From VFMC01 sp046331225 (GTDB lineage: Bacteria > Actinomycetota > Acidimicrobiia > Acidimicrobiales > Ilumatobacteraceae): a stretch of 64,000 nucleotides of DNA. The notes under the pieces were generated by a model, which saw only the letters and a list, made by a program, of their open reading frames with translations, did no database searches and was not told the origin of the DNA. A program made the translations under genes and the position numbers. Positions 36,404 to 44,442 of the stretch are shown here, in pieces (the first letter of the stretch is position 1; the number at the start of each line of letters is the position of its first letter). The stretch covers positions 1 to 64,000 of the forward strand of contig JAXLRF010000006.1 in NCBI GenBank assembly GCA_046331225.1. Direction: 5' to 3'.

Positions 36404-38053
36404 ATGCCCAAGCACATTTTCGTGACGGGAGGCGTTGCCAGCTCCCTCGGCAAGGGTCTCACGGCCAGCTCGCTCGGCCGCCTGCTGAAGCTGCGTGGCC
36501 TGCGGGTGACGATGCAGAAGCTCGACCCGTACATCAACGTCGACCCGGGCACGATGAACCCGTTCGAGCACGGCGAGGTGTTCGTCACCGACGACGGCGG
36601 CGAGACCGACCTCGACCTCGGGCACTACGAGCGGTTCATCGACGAGAACCTCAGCCGCAACTCGAACGCCACCACCGGTTCGATCTACCAGGCAGTGCTC
36701 GCGGCCGAGCGCCGTGGTGACTATCTCGGCAAGACCGTGCAGGTGATCCCGCACATCACCGACGAGATCAAGAAGCGGATCAAGCGCCTCGCCACCGAGG
36801 ACGTCGACGTGGTGATCACCGAGGTGGGTGGCACGGTCGGCGACATCGAGATCCTCCCGTTCCTCGAGGCGATCCGCCAGTACCGCAAGGACGCCGGCCG
36901 TGACAACATCTGCTACATCCACGTCACCCTCGTGCCGTTCATCGGCCCGTCGGGCGAGCAGAAGACCAAGCCGACGCAGCACTCCGTCACCGAGCTGCGC
37001 AGCCGTGGCATCCAGCCCGACATCATCGTGTGCCGCAGCGAGGCGCCGCTCAGCGACAACCTGAAGCGCAAGATCTCGAACCTCTGCAACGTCGACGAAG
37101 GTGCGGTGGTCAACGCGGCCGATGCCCGCAACATCTACGAGCTGCCGCTGATCCTGCACGAGGAGGGCCTCGACACCACGGTGTGCGAGGTGTTGCGCAT
37201 CGACGCCCCGATCGACCTGCAGCCGTGGCGCGACGTGGTCGACAAGGTCGAGGCGGCCACCAAGCCGGTGAAGATCGGCCTGATCGGCAAGTACATCGAC
37301 TTGCAGGACGCATACCTGTCGGTGGTCGAGAGCCTGAAGCACGCCGGGTTCCACCACGGCGCGAAGGTCGAGATCGACTGGATCCAGGCCGAGGAGGTCG
37401 AGGGCCTGTTGGCTGCCGGTCGCCTGGCCGACCTCGACGGCATCGTCATCCCCGGTGGGTTCGGCGAGCGTGGGTTCGAAGGCAAGATCGCCGCCGCCGG
37501 CTACGCACGTGAGCACGACATCCCGTGCCTCGGCCTGTGCCTCGGTCTGCAGGCGATGACGATCGACTTCGCCCGCAACGTGATGGGCCTCGTCGGTGCC
37601 AACTCGACCGAGATGGACCCCGACACGCCGCACCCGGTGATCGACATCATGCACGACCAGCGCGACGTCACCGACAAGGGCGGCACCCAGCGCCTCGGTG
37701 CGTTCTACGCGATCCTCGAGCCCGGCACGCGCGTGCACCAGGCGTACGGCGAGCCCGTGGTCAGCGAGCGTCACCGTCACCGTTACGAGCTCAACGCGCA
37801 CCTGAAGCCCCGCCTCGAGGCGGCCGGGCTTCGCTGCAGCGGACTGTCACCCGACCGTCGCCTCGTCGAGTTCGTCGAGCTCGACGACCACCCGTTCTGG
37901 GTGGCCACCCAGGCGCACCCAGAGTTCAAGAGCCGGCCCGACCGACCGCACCCGCTGTTCCGCGATCTCGTCCAGGCATCGCTCGCCCGTCGTGAGACGC
38001 GTGCACCGCACCTGGTGATCGTCGAGCAGGTGGGCGAGCCGTCGGTCGCATGA
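36404..38053 (+). CDS. pyrG: CTP synthase
   Basis: PyrG aminates UTP to CTP using glutamine and ATP. The 549-residue protein has the synthase domain (KHIFVTGGVASSLGKGLTAS at ~3-22; KLDPYINVDPGTMNPFEHGE; EVGGTVGDIE) and a C-terminal class-I glutamine amidotransferase (~290-549) with nucleophile cysteine in CLGLCLGLQ and a late HPEF. ATG 36404 follows GGAGG at 36391-36395. Its stop overlaps the NUDIX start; pyrG-NUDIX-xerD matches M. tuberculosis Rv1699-Rv1701. Confidence 0.97.
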   Translation: MPKHIFVTGGVASSLGKGLTASSLGRLLKLRGLRVTMQKLDPYINVDPGTMNPFEHGEVFVTDDGGETDLDLGHYERFIDENLSRNSNATTGSIYQAVLAAERRGDYLGKTVQVIPHITDEIKKRIKRLATEDVDVVITEVGGTVGDIEILPFLEAIRQYRKDAGRDNICYIHVTLVPFIGPSGEQKTKPTQHSVTELRSRGIQPDIIVCRSEAPLSDNLKRKISNLCNVDEGAVVNAADARNIYELPLILHEEGLDTTVCEVLRIDAPIDLQPWRDVVDKVEAATKPVKIGLIGKYIDLQDAYLSVVESLKHAGFHHGAKVEIDWIQAEEVEGLLAAGRLADLDGIVIPGGFGERGFEGKIAAAGYAREHDIPCLGLCLGLQAMTIDFARNVMGLVGANSTEMDPDTPHPVIDIMHDQRDVTDKGGTQRLGAFYAILEPGTRVHQAYGEPVVSERHRHRYELNAHLKPRLEAAGLRCSGLSPDRRLVEFVELDDHPFWVATQAHPEFKSRPDRPHPLFRDLVQASLARRETRAPHLVIVEQVGEPSVA

Positions 38054-38661
38054 CCGGTCCCGATCCGCAGCCGTCGTCGAACCCGTCGACCGGGTTCCGG
38101 CACCTGGGCGACCGGCTGGTGCACCAGGGCCACGTGTGGCACGTCGCCGTCGCCACGTACGAGTCGCCCGACGGTGACGAGTTCACGCGCGACGTCGTGC
38201 GGTCGCCGGGCGCAGTGGCCGCCGTGCCGCTGTCGTGGGACGCCGAGGGCAACCCGTCGGTGGTGCTGGTGCGTCAGTACCGGCCGCCGTTCGACGAACT
38301 GGTGCTCGAGATCCCGGCCGGCATGCGCGACGTGCCGGGCGAGCCGACCGAGGTGACCGCGGCGCGCGAGCTGGTCGAGGAGGTCGGGCTCGAGGCCGGC
38401 ACCATGCGGCACCTGCTCGACTTCTACCCGTCGGCCGGGATGACCGACTCGATCCTGTACCTGTACCTGGCCACCGATCTCCGGCCGGTCGAACGGTCGA
38501 CGCACGGGCCGGAGGAGGCCCACTCCGAGGTGGTGCACCTGCCGCTCGCCACGGCGGTCGACATGGTGCTGCGCGGCGAGATCCACGACGGCAAGACGAT
38601 CATCGGGCTGCTGACGGTCGAGCGCGAGCTGCGCGCGTCGGGGGCGTGGAGCGGCACGTGA
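38050..38661 (+). CDS. NUDIX hydrolase, ADP-ribose pyrophosphatase-like
   Basis: A 203-residue NUDIX enzyme. The box reads EIPAGMRDVPGEPTEVTAAR then ELVEEVGLEAG, containing the catalytic REXXEEXG pattern with one extra residue between its glycine and first glutamate compared with the strict consensus. RQYRPPFDELVLEIPAG is typical of ADP-ribose pyrophosphatases. ATG 38050 overlaps the pyrG stop. The substrate is inferred from family and position; M. tuberculosis Rv1700 has the same context. Confidence 0.88.
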   Translation: MTGPDPQPSSNPSTGFRHLGDRLVHQGHVWHVAVATYESPDGDEFTRDVVRSPGAVAAVPLSWDAEGNPSVVLVRQYRPPFDELVLEIPAGMRDVPGEPTEVTAARELVEEVGLEAGTMRHLLDFYPSAGMTDSILYLYLATDLRPVERSTHGPEEAHSEVVHLPLATAVDMVLRGEIHDGKTIIGLLTVERELRASGAWSGT

Positions 38662-39635
38662 GCCGGATGCGTCCGACGCGGGGGATGCTCGGCGTCGACG
38701 ACGTGCTCGACCCGAGCGCGATGCTGCCCCTCGAGGCCGAGGAGTTCCTCACCTGGATGGCGGCCGAGCGGGGCCGGTCCGTCAACACGCTCGCCGCGTA
38801 CCGACGTGATCTCGACGCGTACTGGCGGTGGCTGTGCGAGCACTCGCTCGATCTGCAGTCGGTGTCGGGTGGTGACATCGAGGGGTACGTGTCGGCCCGG
38901 CGCACCACGGCGGCACCGTCGTCGGTGGCGCGGCAGTTGGCCGCGATCCGCATGCTGCACCGGTTCCTGGCCGCCGAGGGGATGCGTCCCGACGACCCGA
39001 CCGGCGACCTCGAGGGTGTGCGCGTGCCGGCCGGGTTGCCCAAGCCGCTCGGCGAGGCCGACGTGACGAGTCTGCTCGACGCCGTCACCGGCACCGATCC
39101 GGTGGCGTTGCGCGACCGGGCGATGCTCGAGTTCCTGTACGCGACGGGCGCGCGCATCAGCGAGGTGTGCGGGCTGTCGATCGGTGACGTCGATCTCGAC
39201 CACCGCACCGCTCGCCTGTACGGCAAGGGTGCGAAGGAGCGGCTGGTGCCCGTCGGTCGCGTGGCGGTACGGGCGATGGGCGACTGGTTGAGCGATGCGG
39301 GACGGGCACGGCTCGAGCCGATCCGTTGGGCGCGACGTGGGGACGCCGAGGCCGTGTTCCTCAACCAGCGAGGTGGTCGGATGACGCGCCAGCTCGCGTG
39401 GTCGGTGGTGAAGCACTACGGCCGGCTCGCGGGCATCGACGAGGCGCACCTGTCGCCGCACGTGCTTCGGCACTCGTGCGCCACGCACCTGCTCGAGCAC
39501 GGGGCCGACCTGCGGGTGGTGCAGGAGCTGCTCGGCCACGCATCGGTGTCGACCACGCAGGTGTACACCAAGGTGAGCCCCGAGCGGCTGCTGCAGGTGT
39601 ACCGCACCGCGCACCCGAGGGCGACGAAGCGATGA
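38658..39635 (+). CDS. xerD: Tyrosine recombinase XerD
   Basis: XerD resolves chromosome dimers at dif with XerC and FtsK. The 325-residue enzyme has the SAM-like N-terminal domain (EEFLTWMAAERGRSVNTLAA) and the catalytic set: Arg in ATGARISEVCGL, Lys in GKGAKERLVPV, His and Arg in HVLRHSCATHLLEHG, His in ELLGHASVSTTQVY and the tyrosine in that last motif. Position after pyrG-NUDIX as in M. tuberculosis supports XerD rather than an integrase. GTG 38658 overlaps the previous stop. Confidence 0.93.
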   Translation: MSRMRPTRGMLGVDDVLDPSAMLPLEAEEFLTWMAAERGRSVNTLAAYRRDLDAYWRWLCEHSLDLQSVSGGDIEGYVSARRTTAAPSSVARQLAAIRMLHRFLAAEGMRPDDPTGDLEGVRVPAGLPKPLGEADVTSLLDAVTGTDPVALRDRAMLEFLYATGARISEVCGLSIGDVDLDHRTARLYGKGAKERLVPVGRVAVRAMGDWLSDAGRARLEPIRWARRGDAEAVFLNQRGGRMTRQLAWSVVKHYGRLAGIDEAHLSPHVLRHSCATHLLEHGADLRVVQELLGHASVSTTQVYTKVSPERLLQVYRTAHPRATKR

Positions 39636-40081
39636 GCGCGGTCGGTCATGTCGCGCATCTCGCCCGCAGGTTCGCCGGGTCGTTGTCGAACGCCGCCCCG
39701 CCTGCGGCCGATGACGCGTGGGCGTCGTCGTTCATGACCGACGCCGAGGCCGAGCTCTGGTTCCGGCTGTCGAACGTCGATCGCCGCCACGCGATCGCCG
39801 TGGCCCGTCGGTTCGCGTCGCGCCGGCCGTCGGCCACGCGGGACGAGATGGCGGCCGCGTGTCTGCACGACGTCGGCAAGCTCGAGGCCGGCCTGGGCAC
39901 GTTCGGTCGGGTGGTGGCCACGATCGTCGGCCCGCGCACGGCGCGGTTCCGGACCTATCACGACCACGAGGAGATCGGCGCTCGCTGGCTCGAGGAGCGC
40001 GGCTCGTCACCCGCCACCGTCGCGTTGGTGCGCCGCCAGGGCCCCGCCGCAGCCGACCTCGAATGGTCCGACGACCTGTGA
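39632..40081 (+). CDS. HD-domain protein
   Basis: A 149-residue protein with an HD-like metal site: RRHAIAVARRF, CLHDVGKLEAGLG and TYHDHEEIGARWLE supply His and Asp ligands in the right order. HD proteins are phosphohydrolases acting on nucleotides or (p)ppGpp-like molecules; the substrate here is unknown. ATG 39632 overlaps the xerD stop as ATGA. The residues MTDAEAELWFRLSNVDRRHA form a conserved opening helix. A hairpin follows 5 nt after the stop. Confidence 0.75.
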   Translation: MSAVGHVAHLARRFAGSLSNAAPPAADDAWASSFMTDAEAELWFRLSNVDRRHAIAVARRFASRRPSATRDEMAAACLHDVGKLEAGLGTFGRVVATIVGPRTARFRTYHDHEEIGARWLEERGSSPATVALVRRQGPAAADLEWSDDL

Positions 40082-40085
40082 CCAC

Positions 40086-40132
40086 TTCTGGTCGCGATCC
40101 GTCTCGGAGCCCGAGAAGATCCGCGACCAGAA
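40086..40132. repeat. 47-bp nested palindrome after the HD gene
   Basis: Arms TTCTGGTCGCGATC (40086-40099) and GATCCGCGACCAGAA (40118-40132) pair with a single bulge, and an inner perfect hairpin TCTCGG-agc-CCGAGA (40102-40116) fills the centre. No T tract follows. It may be a processing or termination hairpin or a REP-like element. Its presence argues against the start of the next gene at GTG 40078. Confidence 0.7.
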
Positions 40133-40140
40133 CCGATCGC

Positions 40141-40833
40141 GTGCGGATTCGCGCGAGCTACGCGTCGCCCGTCGTGCAGGGCAGCGGCGCTCTCGCCCTG
40201 ATCGGCCTGTCACTGGTGGCGAGCGGGGTGGTGCCGGCTCAGGCGATCGGGGGTTGCGTGTTCGCGTTCGCGTGCGCCGTCATCGCTCGTCATGTGCGGA
40301 TCGCCGGCGCGTGGCTCGATGCCGACGGCGTCGAGGTGCGGGGAGTGTTCCTGCACGAGCGGATCGAATGGAGCGAGCTTCGCGTGATCCGAACGGATCA
40401 CATCGTCGACAAGTGGAGCGCAGGCGACGTCATCCGCTACCTCGACGCTCGCGAGCAGCCGAGGTCGTCGAGCTGGTGGGGCGTGCTGCTCACGGAGGCA
40501 GCGACGTTCGCGTTCGCCGACTTCTTGATGGGCCACGGCATCCCCGTGCTCGTCGATCCGCCGGACGACCCTCGGGTGAGGTTCGAGGAGTGGCGGGCCG
40601 ATCCGTTCGACCACGACCCGTTCGAGTCGATCGCGACGGTGCGACGAGCGGTGATCGGCGATCGCGTGGTGTCGGTGCGTCCCCGAGGCGACGTGTTCGT
40701 CGCCGTGACGATGGACGAGCGGACGGGCGAACAGATTGCGATCAGCGACGACCAACCCGACCTCGCCCACGCCGTACAACAGGCGTACGTGCAGATCCGA
40801 ACCGAACAGCAGCGCCGCCGCGAAGCCGGCTGA
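40141..40833 (+). CDS. Membrane protein with PH-like domain
   Basis: A 230-residue protein with two adjacent membrane helices near the N-terminus (~14-33 GSGALALIGLSLVASGVV; ~35-50) followed by a soluble domain with WLDADGVEVRGVFLHERIEW and SELRVIRTDHIVDKW, the beta pattern of bacterial PH-like (YdbT-type) domains. GTG 40141 is chosen because an earlier in-frame GTG (40078) would place the long palindrome inside the gene. No Shine-Dalgarno is obvious. The function is unknown. Confidence 0.6.
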   Translation: MRIRASYASPVVQGSGALALIGLSLVASGVVPAQAIGGCVFAFACAVIARHVRIAGAWLDADGVEVRGVFLHERIEWSELRVIRTDHIVDKWSAGDVIRYLDAREQPRSSSWWGVLLTEAATFAFADFLMGHGIPVLVDPPDDPRVRFEEWRADPFDHDPFESIATVRRAVIGDRVVSVRPRGDVFVAVTMDERTGEQIAISDDQPDLAHAVQQAYVQIRTEQQRRREAG

Positions 40834-40943
40834 ATGAGCTCGGGCTCGGGCTCGCGCCTCGAGGGCTCGTCAGAGTGTGCCGGGACCGGATGGATGCTCG
40901 GGAGGGGGAGCGGGTCGACCGGTCTCGGATCTCGACCGAGTCG

Positions 40944-41106
40944 GCGGGATGCAAACGCCCTTGCTGGGCGTCATTGTCCCGCGAGGGGCGAGGGCTGCAG
41001 GGTCGGCGGGAAGATCCGCCCTTGCTGGGCGGTTACGTCCCGCGGTCGTCGGGGGGCTGCAGGGTCGGCGGGAAGGGAGCGCCCTCGCTGGGCGTTGTCG
41101 TCCCGG
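40944..41106. repeat. Three 62-bp stem-loop repeats
   Basis: Three units start at 40944, 41006 and 41068, exactly 62 bp apart. Each has an outer stem GCGGGA/TCCCGC (third copy TCCCGG) and an inner stem-loop ACGCCC-TTGCT-GGGCGT, CCGCCC-TTGCT-GGGCGG or GCGCCC-TCGCT-GGGCGT. The first inner pair changes A-T, C-G, G-T, so pairing is kept while sequence changes. The linkers share GGGCTGCAGGGTCG. The last unit touches the trpS stop codon, so on the minus strand the array forms the trpS 3' region. The 110 bases before it (40834-40943) show only GC-rich sequence. Confidence 0.85.
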
Positions 41107-42093
41107 TCAGCGGGGGAGGAGGCCGATGGCGTCGTAGGCGCGCTGCAGCGTGGCCGACGCGACGGCGCCGGCGCGCTCGGCGCCCACGTGCAACAGTCGA
41201 GCCAGCTCGCCCCGGTCGTCGAGCAGCTCGCGATGACGACGCTGGATCGGCTCGAGCAGCGCGACGACGGCGTCGCCCGTGTCGGTCTTGAGCGGGCCGT
41301 ACTGCGTGTACTTCTCGGCCAGCACCTCGGGACGGTCGCCGGTGCACGCCGACAGGATGTCGAGCAGGTTCGACACACCCGGCTTGGCCGCACGGTCGTA
41401 GCGCACCTCGCTGTCGCTGTCGGTGACGGCGCGCTTGAACTTCTTGGAGATCACCGATGGCGCGTCGTCCATGCGGATCAGCCCTGCGTCGGTGGCGGCC
41501 GACTTGCTCATCTTCGACGTCGGATCCTGCAGGTCCATCACCCGCGCACCCGCGGCCGGCATGACCGCCTTGGGGATCACGAACGTGTCGCCGAAACGGC
41601 CGTTGAAGCGGATCGCGATGTCACGCGTGATCTCGACGTGCTGGCGCTGGTCGTCGCCGACCGGCACCTCCTCGGCGTCGTACAGCACGATGTCGGCCGC
41701 CATCAGTGCCGGGTAGGTGAACAGCCCGGCCGAGATGAAGTCGCCCTCGCGCTTCGCGGCCTTGTCCTTGTACTGCGTCATCCGGCTGAGCTCGCCGTGG
41801 CTGACGTTGCACTCCATGATCCACGCCAACTGGGTGTGCTCGGGCACGTGGCTCTGCACGAACACGGTGGCCACGTCGGGGTCGAGCCCGATCGCGAACA
41901 GCCATGCGGCCAGGTCGACGGTGGTCTCGCCGACCACCCCGGGCGTCTCGGTGACCGTGAGCGCGTGCAGGTCGACGATGCCGTGGAACACGTCCTTCTC
42001 GTGCTGCCCCGCCACCCAGTTCCGCAGCGCGCCGAGGTAGTTGCCCAGGTGGACGTCGCCGGTCGGTTGGATGCAGGAGAGCACGCGGGTCAC
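41107..42093 (-). CDS. trpS: Tryptophanyl-tRNA synthetase
   Basis: TrpRS charges tRNA-Trp. The 328-residue class-I enzyme has the HIGH-type motif in IQPTGDVHLGNYLGALRNWV (~7-26) and KMSKS intact in DPTSKMSKSAATDAG. MECNVSHGELSRMTQYKDKA and YPALMAADIVLYDAEEVPVG are typical TrpRS blocks. GTG 42093 is the start because the conserved N-terminus begins there and TAGCCT lies 8 nt upstream with no Shine-Dalgarno. It is divergent from scpA and convergent with the 62-bp repeat array. Confidence 0.95.
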   Translation of the reverse strand: MTRVLSCIQPTGDVHLGNYLGALRNWVAGQHEKDVFHGIVDLHALTVTETPGVVGETTVDLAAWLFAIGLDPDVATVFVQSHVPEHTQLAWIMECNVSHGELSRMTQYKDKAAKREGDFISAGLFTYPALMAADIVLYDAEEVPVGDDQRQHVEITRDIAIRFNGRFGDTFVIPKAVMPAAGARVMDLQDPTSKMSKSAATDAGLIRMDDAPSVISKKFKRAVTDSDSEVRYDRAAKPGVSNLLDILSACTGDRPEVLAEKYTQYGPLKTDTGDAVVALLEPIQRRHRELLDDRGELARLLHVGAERAGAVASATLQRAYDAIGLLPR

Positions 42094-42101
42094 GGGCCCC
42101 G

Positions 42102-42137
42102 AGGCTACCGACGGTCCCCGGTCGGCCGGGGTAGTTT
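42102..42137. promoter_or_regulatory. Divergent leaderless promoters of trpS and scpA
   Basis: On the minus strand TAGCCT (42102-42107) ends 8 nt before the trpS GTG; on the plus strand TAGTTT (42132-42137) ends 8 nt before the scpA ATG 42146. The two -10 boxes face away from each other within 36 bp, and neither gene has a Shine-Dalgarno sequence. Confidence 0.5.
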
Positions 42138-42145
42138 TGTCCCTC

Positions 42146-42928
42146 ATGGCGTTCGACGTGGCCACTCCCGTGTACGAGGGACCCTTCGACCTGCTGCTCC
42201 ACCTGATCCTCAAGGAGCAGGTCGACATCTACGAGGTGCGCCTTGCGACGATCGTCGACGCCTACCTGCAGGAGATCGAGAAGATGCAGGGCCTCGACCT
42301 CGAGGTCGCCACCGAGTTCTTGATGATCGCGTCGACGCTCGTCGAGCTGAAAGCCCGCCGCCTGCTGCCCGGCCGCGAGGACGTCGACCTCGACGACGAG
42401 CTCGCCCTGTGGGAAGAGCGCGACCTGCTGCTCGCTCGATTGCTCGAGTGCAAGACGTTCAAGGACGTCGCCGCGGTGTTCGGTCGGTTCGCGGACGACG
42501 CCGATCGCAGCTTCCCGCGCGAGTGCGGCCCCGACGAGCGCTTCGCCGAGCTCGTGCCCGACCTGATGGACGGCGTGACCCCGAAGCGGATCCACGCCGC
42601 CTATGTGAAGGTCACCACGCCCAAGCCGCCCCCTCCGCGCATCGACCTGTACCACGTCAACCCGATCCGGGTGACGGTGGCCGACGCGCTCGTCGAGCTG
42701 ATCGACGAGCTGCCCCGCGCCGGTCGGATCAGCTTCAGCCGGCTCACCAGCGGTCTGGTCGAGCGGCTCGAGGTGATCGTGCGGTTCCTCGCGCTGCTCG
42801 AGCTGTTCAAGCAGGGCGCGGTCGAGCTCGAGCAGACCGAACGCTTCGGCGACATCGAGATCGTCTGGAACGGGATGTCCCGTGACGACGAGGAGTCGGT
42901 GCTCGCGATCGACGACTACGAAGGCTGA
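42146..42928 (+). CDS. scpA: Segregation and condensation protein A
   Basis: ScpA is the kleisin that links SMC heads in bacterial condensin. The 260-residue protein opens with the conserved YEGPFDLLLHLILKEQVDIYEV (split here as YEGPFDLLLHLI and KEQVDIYEV), followed by FLMIASTLVELKARRLLPG and a charged linker, and ends in a winged-helix (VERLEVIVRFLALLELFKQG) that contacts SMC. scpB follows after 6 nt. It appears leaderless from its own -10 box. Confidence 0.94.
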   Translation: MAFDVATPVYEGPFDLLLHLILKEQVDIYEVRLATIVDAYLQEIEKMQGLDLEVATEFLMIASTLVELKARRLLPGREDVDLDDELALWEERDLLLARLLECKTFKDVAAVFGRFADDADRSFPRECGPDERFAELVPDLMDGVTPKRIHAAYVKVTTPKPPPPRIDLYHVNPIRVTVADALVELIDELPRAGRISFSRLTSGLVERLEVIVRFLALLELFKQGAVELEQTERFGDIEIVWNGMSRDDEESVLAIDDYEG

Positions 42929-42934
42929 CCCCCG

Positions 42935-43636
42935 ATGACCCCCGACGACCAGCATCACGACGACCAGCACCACCAGCACGACGCTGCGGATCAGCCCGAC
43001 CAGCCCGAGCCACCGCGCCTGTTGCCCGGCGTGCCCGACGCCGACACCGTGCGCGCCATCGAGGCGATCCTGATGGTGGCCGTCGAGCCGGTCGCCCCCG
43101 AGCTGCTCGCCCAGCTGCTCGAGATGCCGACGTCGGTGATCGAGTCGCTCTGCGCCGAGCTCGACCGCAGCTACACCGAGGCCGGGCACGGGTTCCAGCT
43201 CGTCAAGGTGGCGGGCGGCTACCGGTTCCAGACCCACCCGGACCTGTCGCCCTACGTCGAACGGTTCCTGCTCGACGGCCAGCGCGCGCGGATGAGCGCC
43301 GCTGCACTCGAGACCCTCGCGATCGTCGCCTACAAGCAGCCGATCTCTCGCGCCCAGGTGGCGAGCATCCGCGGTGTCGACCCCGACGGCGTGCTGCGCA
43401 CGCTGCAGGCGCGTGGCTACATCACCGAGGTGGCACGCGACAGCGGACCGGGCAACGCGATCCTGTTCGGCACCACGCCGGCGTTCCTCGAGAAGCTCGG
43501 CCTCGCGTCGTTGGCCGATCTGCCGCCGATCGCCGAGTTCGTGCCCGGTCCCGACGTGGTCGAGGCGCTCGAGCACGGTCTGCGCGTCGAGCCCACGGTC
43601 GCACCCGACCCGGGCGCGGCCGGCTCGCCGTCGTGA
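42935..43636 (+). CDS. scpB: Segregation and condensation protein B
   Basis: ScpB binds ScpA as a dimer in the SMC complex. The 233-residue protein has two winged-helix domains: IEAILMVAVEPVAPELLAQL and LETLAIVAYKQPISRAQVAS, then GYITEVARDSGPGNAILFGT with the typical wing. The N-terminus is a His/Asp/Gln-rich tail (DQHHDDQHHQHDAADQ), not part of the fold and potentially metal-binding. The C-terminal ~25 residues are disordered. Its stop overlaps the rluB start. Confidence 0.93.
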   Translation: MTPDDQHHDDQHHQHDAADQPDQPEPPRLLPGVPDADTVRAIEAILMVAVEPVAPELLAQLLEMPTSVIESLCAELDRSYTEAGHGFQLVKVAGGYRFQTHPDLSPYVERFLLDGQRARMSAAALETLAIVAYKQPISRAQVASIRGVDPDGVLRTLQARGYITEVARDSGPGNAILFGTTPAFLEKLGLASLADLPPIAEFVPGPDVVEALEHGLRVEPTVAPDPGAAGSPS

Positions 43637-44439
43637 GCTCACGCCCCGGCGACCGCGAGCCCGAGCCGCCGCTCTGGGAGCAGTGGGCGGCGGCGTCGGC
43701 GGCGATGCCGCAGGGCGAACGTCTGCAGAAGGTGCTGGCGACGCGCGGCTGGGGCAGCCGACGGGTGTGCGAGGAGCTGATCGCGTCGGGGCGGGTGACG
43801 GTGGACGGGGAGGTCGCCGTGCTCGGCCGCCGTGTCGATCCCGAGCACGACCGGATCGAGGTGGACGGGGTGCCGATCGGTGCGAAGCCGGGTCTCGTGT
43901 ACTACCTGCTCAACAAGCCGCTCGGGGTGGTCACCACCGCGCACGACCCGCAGGGCCGGCGCACGGTGGTGGAGCTCGTGCCCGACGATCCCCGGGTGTA
44001 CCCCGTCGGCCGGCTCGACGTGAACACCGAGGGACTGCTGCTGCTCACCAACGACGGCGACCTCGCACAGCGGCTCACCCACCCGAGCCACGGCGTCGAG
44101 AAGGAGTACCTGGTCGAGGTCGACGGTGGCATGGTGCAGCAGGGCAAGATCCGTGCGCTGCGCGACGGCATCGAGCTCGACGACGGCATGACCGCGCCGG
44201 CACAGGTGTCGCAGCCGTCGCCGGGCGTGCTGCGGATCACGATCCACGAGGGCCGCAACCGCCAGGTGCGGCGCATGTGCGAGGCGATCGGCCACCCGGT
44301 GGTGCGGCTGGTGCGGGTGCGGATCGGCACCCTGTCGGACCGCACCCTGCGGCCCGGGCAGTGGCGCGAGGTCACCCAGGCCGAGCTGAAGGCGCTGATC
44401 GAAGCCGCTGGCAGCAGAGGTGCCCAGGTAGATTCGTAG
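43633..44439 (+). CDS. rluB: 23S rRNA pseudouridine synthase (RluB/RsuA type)
   Basis: A 268-residue pseudouridine synthase with an N-terminal S4 domain (GERLQKVLATRGWGSRRVCE) and a RsuA-family catalytic domain: GRLDVNTEGLLLLTNDGDLA holds the catalytic aspartate, and HEGRNRQVRRMCEAIGHPV the other conserved block. scpA-scpB-rluB is the standard actinobacterial order. GTG 43633 overlaps the scpB stop. The exact uridine is unknown. Confidence 0.93.
   Translation: MSSRPGDREPEPPLWEQWAAASAAMPQGERLQKVLATRGWGSRRVCEELIASGRVTVDGEVAVLGRRVDPEHDRIEVDGVPIGAKPGLVYYLLNKPLGVVTTAHDPQGRRTVVELVPDDPRVYPVGRLDVNTEGLLLLTNDGDLAQRLTHPSHGVEKEYLVEVDGGMVQQGKIRALRDGIELDDGMTAPAQVSQPSPGVLRITIHEGRNRQVRRMCEAIGHPVVRLVRVRIGTLSDRTLRPGQWREVTQAELKALIEAAGSRGAQVDS
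44429..44434 (+). promoter_or_regulatory. -10 box TAGATT for tyrA
   Basis: TAGATT overlaps the end of rluB and ends 8 nt before the tyrA GTG 44443, with no Shine-Dalgarno between. It suggests an internal leaderless promoter for the tyrA-aroA part. Confidence 0.4.
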
Positions 44440-44442
44440 CCC

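Noticed and set aside
38658..39635. Integrase of a mobile element
   Set aside because: Pyramid of pyrG-NUDIX-recombinase synteny and full XerD motifs; no att repeats or phage genes nearby.
40078..40140. Earlier GTG start of the PH-like membrane gene
   Set aside because: It would translate a 47-bp palindrome; the conserved hydrophobic N-terminus starts after 40141.
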